Shown in pieces: positions 58,599 to 64,000 of a stretch of DNA of 64,000 bases; positions within the stretch are counted from its first letter, which is position 1; every line of letters starts with the position of its first letter. This stretch comes from Actinosynnema pretiosum (GTDB lineage: Bacteria > Actinomycetota > Actinomycetes > Mycobacteriales > Pseudonocardiaceae): NCBI RefSeq assembly GCF_024171695.1, contig NZ_JAMTCF010000003.1:109548-173547 (forward strand). The letters are read 5' to 3'. The translations under genes and the position numbers were made by a program. The notes under the pieces were generated by a model. It had not been told where the DNA came from, did no database searches, and was given only the letters and a program-made list of their open reading frames with translations.

Positions 58599-59351
58599 AT
58601 GGAGATCTCGGGCACCGCGGCGATCGTCACCGGCGGAGCGTCGGGGCTGGGCGCCGCCACCGCGCGCGCGCTCGCCGCGCGGGGGGCGCGCGTGTTCGCG
58701 CTGGACATCTCGGTGGACGGCGCCCCCGCCGTGGAGGGCGTCACCTACCTGGCGGCGGACGTCACCTCGGAGGAGGACGTCCAGGCGGCCGTCGACACCG
58801 CCGCGAACTCCGGCGCTCCGCTGCGGATCGCGGTGAACTGCGCGGGCATCGGCCCGTCGACCAGGACGGTCGGCAAGTCCGGCCCGCACCCGCTCGACCT
58901 GTACCGCAAGGTCCTCGACGTGAACGTGGTCGGGACGTTCAACGTCCTGCGCCTGGCCGCCGCCGCGATGGGGGCGACCGAGCCGGGGCCGGACGGCGCG
59001 CGCGGCGTCGTGGTCAACACCGCCTCCGTCGCCGCCTACGAGGGCCAGATCGGCCAGGTCGCCTACGCGTCGTCGAAGGCGGCGGTGGTCGGCATGACGC
59101 TGCCCGCCGCGCGCGACCTTTCCTCGGTCGGCGTCCGGGTGATGACCATCGCGCCCGGCATCGTGGACACCCCGATGCTGGCGACCGTGTCCGAGGAGTT
59201 CCGCGCGGGCCTGGCCGCCGGGGTGCCGTTCCCCAAGCGGCTGGCGCTGCCCGACGAGTACGCGAAGCTGGCGCTGTCGATCATCGAGCACGACTACCTG
59301 AACGGCGAGGTCGTCCGGATGGACGGCGCGCTGCGCATGGCGCCCAGGTAG
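58599..59351 (+). CDS. Short-chain dehydrogenase, HSD10 / 3-hydroxyacyl-CoA dehydrogenase type
   Basis: A 250-residue NAD-dependent enzyme: cofactor site TGGASGLG (11-18), VNCAGIG, active Ser in NTASVAAYEGQIGQ and YASSK (Tyr-x3-Lys). PGIVDTPMLATVSEEFRAGL and the long insertion after NCAGIG are typical of the HSD17B10-like group that oxidises 3-hydroxyacyl-CoA and steroids. ATG 58599 is preceded by GGAGG at about 58589. It is followed by the convergent RecB-like nuclease gene. Confidence 0.92.
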   Translation: MEISGTAAIVTGGASGLGAATARALAARGARVFALDISVDGAPAVEGVTYLAADVTSEEDVQAAVDTAANSGAPLRIAVNCAGIGPSTRTVGKSGPHPLDLYRKVLDVNVVGTFNVLRLAAAAMGATEPGPDGARGVVVNTASVAAYEGQIGQVAYASSKAAVVGMTLPAARDLSSVGVRVMTIAPGIVDTPMLATVSEEFRAGLAAGVPFPKRLALPDEYAKLALSIIEHDYLNGEVVRMDGALRMAPR

Positions 59352-59390
59352 TCGCGCGGGAGGTCACGCACCGGCGGCCGGGCCGGGGGC

Positions 59391-61025
59391 CTACAGGTCT
59401 CCGGCGTACGGCAGCCCGGCCACGGCGTCCGAGGTCATCCAGCCCCGCAGGGCGTGGGTGGCCCGGACGTCGTCCTCGTTGTACTCCAGCAGCCTGCGCC
59501 GCTGCGCCGGGTCGGGCTCCTGGCCGTCCATGCCGACCGCGTCCCGGTACCAGCGCATGGAGTTCTCGCCGCCTGCCTCGGGGTCGCGCCAGTGGAACCC
59601 GGCCAGCGGGGCGATCGTCTTGAGCCCCTTGCCGTTGGTGGACAGGAACTGGTCCCTGACCACGCCGAACAGGTCGACCCAGTCCGGCGAGGTGATGAAC
59701 TCCTTCACCTCGGCCACCGGCGGCACGCCCGGCTGCCCCTTGAACCGCTGGGCCGACGACAGCAGCCACCGGTTCTCCGCCAGCTCGTTGTAGCAGTAGG
59801 CCTTGAAGCCCAGCCCCCGCTCGGCCGCCGCGCGGCGCACCCCGGTCAGCCACGCCCAGAACTCGGCGAACGAGCGGGCCTCGTCGGCGCACGGCAGCTT
59901 GTCCCAGGTCGCGAACGCCCGGTAGCCGGGCTCCTGGCCGACGTCGGCGCCGCTGAGCAGGCAGCCCCACATGTAGGCGCCCAGGTCGCCGAAGCTCTCC
60001 ATGTCGACGTCGACCTCGACGTCGGCCCTGGCCACCTCGATCCTGGGCACCCGCCGCGCCACGGCCAGCCCGCGCAGCCACGCCCGCGCCAGCACCACCG
60101 CGTCCTCGTGCGGCATCCCGACCAGCGGCACGGCGGGCTCGGCCGGGTCGAGCGCGGCCAGGTCGTCCACGGTCGGCACGCCCGCCCTGCGCAGGGCCAT
60201 CGCGTCCTCGCCGCGCACCACCAGCGACACGTCGCGGGCCCGCACCAGCGCGTCCGAGCACACCGGCCACCACGGGCAGGTCTTGCACTCGACCACCCGC
60301 GACGGCCTGGCCAGCGGGGAGGTCCCGGCGATGGCCGCGTCGGCGATGGCGAGGCGGTCGGCGAAGCGGGCGTCGTACTCGGACAGCGCGGTGCGCCCGC
60401 CGGGCCAGGTCGCGGCCTCCAGGTCGTGCCACACCACGACGTCGGCGTCCATGCCGATGGCGCCGCCGGTGGCCCGGCCGGGCGCGGCGCGATCGGCGGC
60501 CTGCAGGAGCCGCTGGACGTGCGCGAGGCGCAGCTGGTCGCGCGGCTGGGGGCGGACCTTGCGCACCGGGTCGGTGCGCGCGCCCGCGGGCTGCGGGTAG
60601 GACAGCGGGGAGGTGCGGGCGCCGTGGCCGGGGTCGGTGGTCTTGTGCCGCACGACGATCACCGGCACGTACCCGGTGCGGTCGCGGACCAGCAGCTCGA
60701 CGCCGCCCTTGCGGCCACCGCGCGGGTCGCGCGGCAGCACCGCGCCCCAGATGTACTCGGCGCCCGCCCGCATCGCCTCGGCGGTGACCCGCTCGCGGTC
60801 GGCGACCGGCACGTCCGGGGGAACTTCGACGAGGGCCGACCCGACCTCGCGGCCGAGCGCCCTGGCGACGGCGGCCCGGTGGTCCACCGCGTCGGCCCGG
60901 CGCTGCTGCCCGGCAGCGTCCGGCGGGGCCTTGGCGGCCTCCCGCACGTCCGGGTCGTGTTCGAGGTGCACCCGCCGCCGGCAACGAGTGACCACACCGG
61001 CGTCGAGCTGCACCTGGGAAGTCAC
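59391..61025 (-). CDS. TM0106-type RecB-like nuclease with RNase H-like domain
   Basis: A 544-residue protein. An N-terminal RecB/Cas4-like region (about 1-275) ends in CKTCPWWPVCSDAL, three cysteines that with the RCRRRVHLEH start region may hold an iron-sulfur cluster. Residues about 330-530 have an exonuclease fold: DVDMESFGDLG, and the closing YNEDDVRATHALRGWM with the D-D pair. Proteins of this family are found across actinobacteria; substrate unknown, thought to act in DNA repair. GTG 61025 overlaps no neighbour. Confidence 0.85.
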   Translation of the reverse strand: MTSQVQLDAGVVTRCRRRVHLEHDPDVREAAKAPPDAAGQQRRADAVDHRAAVARALGREVGSALVEVPPDVPVADRERVTAEAMRAGAEYIWGAVLPRDPRGGRKGGVELLVRDRTGYVPVIVVRHKTTDPGHGARTSPLSYPQPAGARTDPVRKVRPQPRDQLRLAHVQRLLQAADRAAPGRATGGAIGMDADVVVWHDLEAATWPGGRTALSEYDARFADRLAIADAAIAGTSPLARPSRVVECKTCPWWPVCSDALVRARDVSLVVRGEDAMALRRAGVPTVDDLAALDPAEPAVPLVGMPHEDAVVLARAWLRGLAVARRVPRIEVARADVEVDVDMESFGDLGAYMWGCLLSGADVGQEPGYRAFATWDKLPCADEARSFAEFWAWLTGVRRAAAERGLGFKAYCYNELAENRWLLSSAQRFKGQPGVPPVAEVKEFITSPDWVDLFGVVRDQFLSTNGKGLKTIAPLAGFHWRDPEAGGENSMRWYRDAVGMDGQEPDPAQRRRLLEYNEDDVRATHALRGWMTSDAVAGLPYAGDL

Positions 61026-61126
61026 CGGAGAAGGGTAAGCCGGGAGGTCCGGGCTCGTACCCGCAACCCGCGCTCGGCGCGATCTTTTCCACGCGGGTGG
61101 CTACTGTGCGGTCAGGAGGTGCGGCG

Positions 61127-61567
61127 ATGGCGCGGAATCCGGCGCGGAAGCGGGGCATCACCCCGAGCGGTGCGAAGAACCTCGTCGGGGTGGCCAAGAT
61201 CGTGGTGCCCGCCCTGCTCCCGGTGCTCGCGCCGCTGGCCGCGCGCGCGGCGTCGGCGGCGGGCGACCGGTACGACCGGTACCGCGCGGCCAGGCTGGGC
61301 GTGGACGTGGACCGGCTGGCCGAGTACTCGGGCCGGGGCGCCCGGCTGCACGCGCGGATCTCGAACGCGGGCGAGGCGCTGTCCGGCCTTGTGGAGTCGG
61401 ACGCGGGCTACGCGCAGCGGTGCGGGCAGCGGCTGGCCCAGCTGCAGGCCGCGGTGCGGGCCTCCGAGGGGATGCCCGCACCGCGCAGGAAGGCGGCTCA
61501 CCGCGCCGTCGCGGCCGACCTGGACGCGGTGGAGGGCGAGCTGCTGAAGAGGTTGGGCGTCGACTAG
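61127..61567 (+). CDS. DUF6474 family protein
   Basis: A 146-residue, basic, helical protein from ATG 61127, which has AGGAGGT ten bases upstream. MARNPARKRGITPSGAKNLVG, then a hydrophobic KIVVPALLPVLAPLAARAAS helix and a charged helical remainder fit DUF6474, common in Pseudonocardiales and mycobacteria. Function unknown; the helix may touch the membrane. It is divergent from the RecB-like gene. Confidence 0.85.
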   Translation: MARNPARKRGITPSGAKNLVGVAKIVVPALLPVLAPLAARAASAAGDRYDRYRAARLGVDVDRLAEYSGRGARLHARISNAGEALSGLVESDAGYAQRCGQRLAQLQAAVRASEGMPAPRRKAAHRAVAADLDAVEGELLKRLGVD

Positions 61568-61573
61568 GCGCGC

Positions 61574-61596
61574 GGAGCGGCCCCCAGGACCGCTCC
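61574..61596. terminator. Hairpin between convergent genes
   Basis: GGAGCGG (61574-61580) pairs with CCGCTCC (61590-61596), between the DUF6474 and BCCT genes. Modest stem. Confidence 0.55.
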
Positions 61597-61619
61597 CACC
61601 GGGCCGACGCCCACCCCGG

Positions 61620-63386
61620 CTACTTCTTGGTCAGGCTCGCGCCGTCGGCGGTGGCGCGCTCGTCGGTCTCGGCGCTCCTCCCGGCGGCCTCGGACCGGAC
61701 GCGCTTCTCCGCGTCGCTCAGGCCCTCGCCCTTGGTCAGGCTCTCGACCGCGCGCAGCGCGGCCTCCTCCGGACCGATCTTGGTCGAGACCTCCTCCAGC
61801 ACCTCGGCGACCCGCTCCTCGCGCCGGATCATCGGGTCGCTGCGCAGGTCGCGGGCGAGCGACAGGCACAGGCCGACCATGACCACGGCGAACGGCAGCG
61901 CCGCGATGATCGTGAGGTTCTGCAGGCCGGTGAGCCCGCTCGACCCGCCGACCAGCAGCATCACCGCGCCGACGGCGCCGGTCACCACGCCCCAGAAGAT
62001 CACCACGCCCCTGGTCGGGGCGATGGAGCCGCGCTGGGACAGCGTGCCCATGACCACCGACGCGGCGTCCGCGCCTGACACGAAGAAGATCGCCACCAGC
62101 ACCATGACCAGCACGATCGAGACCGACGCGACCGGGTACTCGCGGAGCACGGCGAACAGCTGGCCCTCGGCGGTGGACTGGCCCGCGATGTCCGCGCCGC
62201 CCCGCTGGGTCGCGATGGCGGTGCCGCCGAAGACGGCGAACCACATCAGGCTGACCAGGCTCGGCACGCCGATGACGCCCGCGACGAACTGGCGGATGGT
62301 GCGGCCCCGGCTGATCCTGGCGATGAACATGCCGACGAACGGCGCCCAGGCGATCCACCAGGCCCAGTAGAAGACGGTCCAGCCGGACAGCCAGGTCTCC
62401 ATGGGGTCGCCGCCGGTGGCGGCGGTGCGACCCGTCATCTCGGCCAGCTCGCGGAAGTACTCGCCGATCGCGGTGGGCACCATGTTGAGGATGAACACGG
62501 TCGGGCCGACCACGAACAGGAACAGCGCCAGCACCACGGCCAGCACCATGTTGACGTTGGACAGCCACTGGATGCCCTTGGCCACGCCGGAGACGGCGGA
62601 GGCGATGAACGCCACGGTCAGCACGGCGATGACGCCGACCAGCACGGCGTTGCCGACCTCACCGGCCCACCCGACGATCTCCAGGCCGCTGCCGATCTGC
62701 AGCGCGCCCAGGCCGAGCGAGGCGGCCGAGCCGAACAGCGTGGCGAAGATCGCCAGCACGTCGATCGCCTTGCCGACGCCGCCGTTCGCGGTGCGCTCGC
62801 CGAGCAGCGGCGCGAACGCGGAGCTGATCAGCTGGCTGCGGCCCCTGCGGAAGCTGCTGTAGGCGATGGCCAGGCCCACCACGGCGTAGATCGCCCACGG
62901 GTGGAGGGTCCAGTGGAACAGGGTGGTGGCCATCGCGGTGCGCAGCGCCTCGTCGGACGAGGCCTCCACGGTGCCGGGCGGCGGGTTGACGAAGTGCGTC
63001 AGCGGCTCGTTGACGCCGTAGAACATGAGGCCGATGCCCATGCCCGCGCTGAACATCATCGCGATCCAGGACACGGTCTTGAACTCGGGCCGCTCGTCGT
63101 CGCGGCCGAGCGGGATGCGGCCGTAGCGGCTGACGGCGAGCCAGAGGGCGAACAGGACGAAACCGGACGCGAGCAACACGAACGCCCACCCCAGGTTTCC
63201 CATGACCCACCCGAGGGCAGTCTTGGAAGCAGAGGCGAGCGAATCGGTGGCGAACACGCCCCAGCCGAGGAAAGCGGTGGTGATAGCGGCGGCCACGCCG
63301 AACACGACGTAGTCGGTGCGGCCGGGGCGGTCGACCTTCGGCTCCCCCGGCAGAGGTTGTTTGATCTGCGGTTCTGCGGTCGTCAC
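61620..63386 (-). CDS. BCCT-family betaine/choline/carnitine transporter
   Basis: A 588-residue secondary transporter with twelve hydrophobic helices. The BCCT signature WAWWIAWAPFVGMFIARISR and the glycine-rich MMFSAGMGIGLMFYGVNEP helix (sodium/betaine site) are both present. It takes up glycine betaine or choline for osmotic protection. The C-terminal 90 residues are a charged cytoplasmic tail, which in BetP senses osmotic strain. GTG 63386; convergent with the DUF6474 gene. Confidence 0.94.
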   Translation of the reverse strand: MTTAEPQIKQPLPGEPKVDRPGRTDYVVFGVAAAITTAFLGWGVFATDSLASASKTALGWVMGNLGWAFVLLASGFVLFALWLAVSRYGRIPLGRDDERPEFKTVSWIAMMFSAGMGIGLMFYGVNEPLTHFVNPPPGTVEASSDEALRTAMATTLFHWTLHPWAIYAVVGLAIAYSSFRRGRSQLISSAFAPLLGERTANGGVGKAIDVLAIFATLFGSAASLGLGALQIGSGLEIVGWAGEVGNAVLVGVIAVLTVAFIASAVSGVAKGIQWLSNVNMVLAVVLALFLFVVGPTVFILNMVPTAIGEYFRELAEMTGRTAATGGDPMETWLSGWTVFYWAWWIAWAPFVGMFIARISRGRTIRQFVAGVIGVPSLVSLMWFAVFGGTAIATQRGGADIAGQSTAEGQLFAVLREYPVASVSIVLVMVLVAIFFVSGADAASVVMGTLSQRGSIAPTRGVVIFWGVVTGAVGAVMLLVGGSSGLTGLQNLTIIAALPFAVVMVGLCLSLARDLRSDPMIRREERVAEVLEEVSTKIGPEEAALRAVESLTKGEGLSDAEKRVRSEAAGRSAETDERATADGASLTKK

Positions 63387-63479
63387 CGGTATGCCGTACC
63401 CCTCACCCGTTCGGACCAAACCTTCGGAGGTCCGGACGGGCCTCTCGCGCGCGCCCACCCGTCTCCTACGCTGGGTGAC

Positions 63480-64000
63480 GTGGCCACTCGACCAGGTGTG
63501 ACGTCCCGCGCGGCGCGCGGGGCGCTGGTCGCTGTGACCTCGACCTCGTTGGGCCTGGCAGCGCACGGCGCGGCGGGCGGCGAGGCCGTCGAGCTGGCCC
63601 CCGCGCTGCCCCTGCTGCTGCTCACCGCGAGTGCCGGGACCGCGCTGGCCGAGCGCCGCCGGGGCCCCTGGTCGGTGGTGGGCGCGCTGGTGCTGGCCCA
63701 GGTCGGGCAGCACGCGGTGCTCGCGCTCGCCTCGCACCGGCACCACGGTCCGGGCCTCGGCCTCGACCCGCTCGCGATGGCCGCCGCGCACGTGGTCGCC
63801 GCGCTGCTCACCGGCCTGCTGCTGGCCAGGGCGGACGCGGTGCTGCTCGCGCTCGCGGGCGCCGCCGCCCGGCTGCTGCCGGTGCTGCGCGAACCCCGCC
63901 CGGCCGCCCGCCCCGCCGCGCTCCCCGCACCCGAGGACCGCCCCCAGACCACCCCCGTCCGGATCGCCCTCAGGCGGGTCAACGCCCGCCGGGGCCCGCC
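63480..64000 (+). CDS. Membrane protein, C-terminus cut by window edge
   Basis: An open frame from GTG 63480 (GTG 63498 alternative) to the last base; at least 173 codons. About four hydrophobic helices (near 15-32, 38-54, 65-80, 95-130), a His-rich loop SHRHHGPGLG and a Pro/Ala/Arg-rich end. The histidine cluster suggests metal binding, and such proteins sit near copper-handling YcnI/PCuAC genes in some actinobacteria (from memory); what follows is outside the window. Divergent from the BCCT gene. Confidence 0.7.
   Translation, partial: MATRPGVTSRAARGALVAVTSTSLGLAAHGAAGGEAVELAPALPLLLLTASAGTALAERRRGPWSVVGALVLAQVGQHAVLALASHRHHGPGLGLDPLAMAAAHVVAALLTGLLLARADAVLLALAGAAARLLPVLREPRPAARPAALPAPEDRPQTTPVRIALRRVNARRGP

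Overview
The window is high-GC actinobacterial DNA. Start codons are often GTG, third codon positions are almost all G or C, many genes overlap by ATGA/GTGA, and XRE/DUF397 pairs, a DUF6474 protein and an ECF sigma factor with a fused membrane tail are present. Gene content points to Pseudonocardiales (Actinosynnema/Saccharothrix-like); that is inference, not a database result. Several signs place it on the origin-proximal side of the chromosome: a cyclophilin end, a pheA/phosphoglycerate-mutase-like pair (mycobacteria keep such a pair near oriC), a near-perfect parS site at 45147-45162, and two groups of consensus DnaA boxes (7144-7189 and 27397-27441). No IS element, prophage, rRNA or CRISPR array was seen. 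One tRNA (Gly, GCC) is present.

Layout, left part. 1-2732: cyclophilin end, XRE/DUF397 regulator pair, and a DddA-like (SCP1.201) deaminase toxin locus in which the toxin has lost its C-terminal zinc-binding half while its Imm1 immunity gene is intact. 2815-4884: GntR-regulated ABC exporter with a clear palindromic operator. 4928-7685: histidine phosphatase, pheA, a macro-domain protein and a GNAT acetyltransferase. 7746-16577: an oxygen/redox block: DevR-like response regulator, GAF histidine kinase, fused CydDC transporter, and cytochrome bd oxidase cydAB, with a TIR-domain gene on the other strand inside the cyd locus. The same palindrome GGGACCAAGGTCCC, which fits the DosR/DevR box, lies upstream of both cydA and cydDC. 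16638-20610: homogentisate catabolism (IclR regulator, fumarylacetoacetase, an unknown protein, divergent hmgA), with a PcaR/PobR-like palindrome between the divergent genes.

Middle part. 20715-28411: a membrane protein, a HugZ-like DUF2470 protein behind an iron box, CPBP protease, GPP34 protein, arginine deiminase, ferritin behind three iron boxes, haem aldoxime dehydratase, DUF952 and SEC-C proteins. 28431-32974: two glycerophosphodiester phosphodiesterases either side of a P450, a DUF4328 membrane protein and a rhodanese. 33124-40862: two sodium:solute symporters with small membrane partners, a LytTR response regulator, SppA-like protease and a LytS-like kinase, probably one carboxylate-uptake system. 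41111-44764: membrane protein, ECF sigma factor with built-in zinc finger and membrane tail, tRNA-Gly and OsmC.

Right part. 45147-53946: the parS site, a SHOCT-like membrane protein and a glycan cluster (methyltransferase, GT4, coiled-coil protein, two-domain glycosyltransferase, convergent AlgX/AlgJ-like acetyltransferase). 54696-56059 is a gene-poor, strongly C-rich stretch with an isolated palindrome. 56060-64000: small secreted protein, gamma-glutamyltransferase-like enzyme, short-chain dehydrogenase, TM0106-type RecB-like nuclease, DUF6474 protein, BCCT transporter and the start of a membrane protein cut by the window edge.
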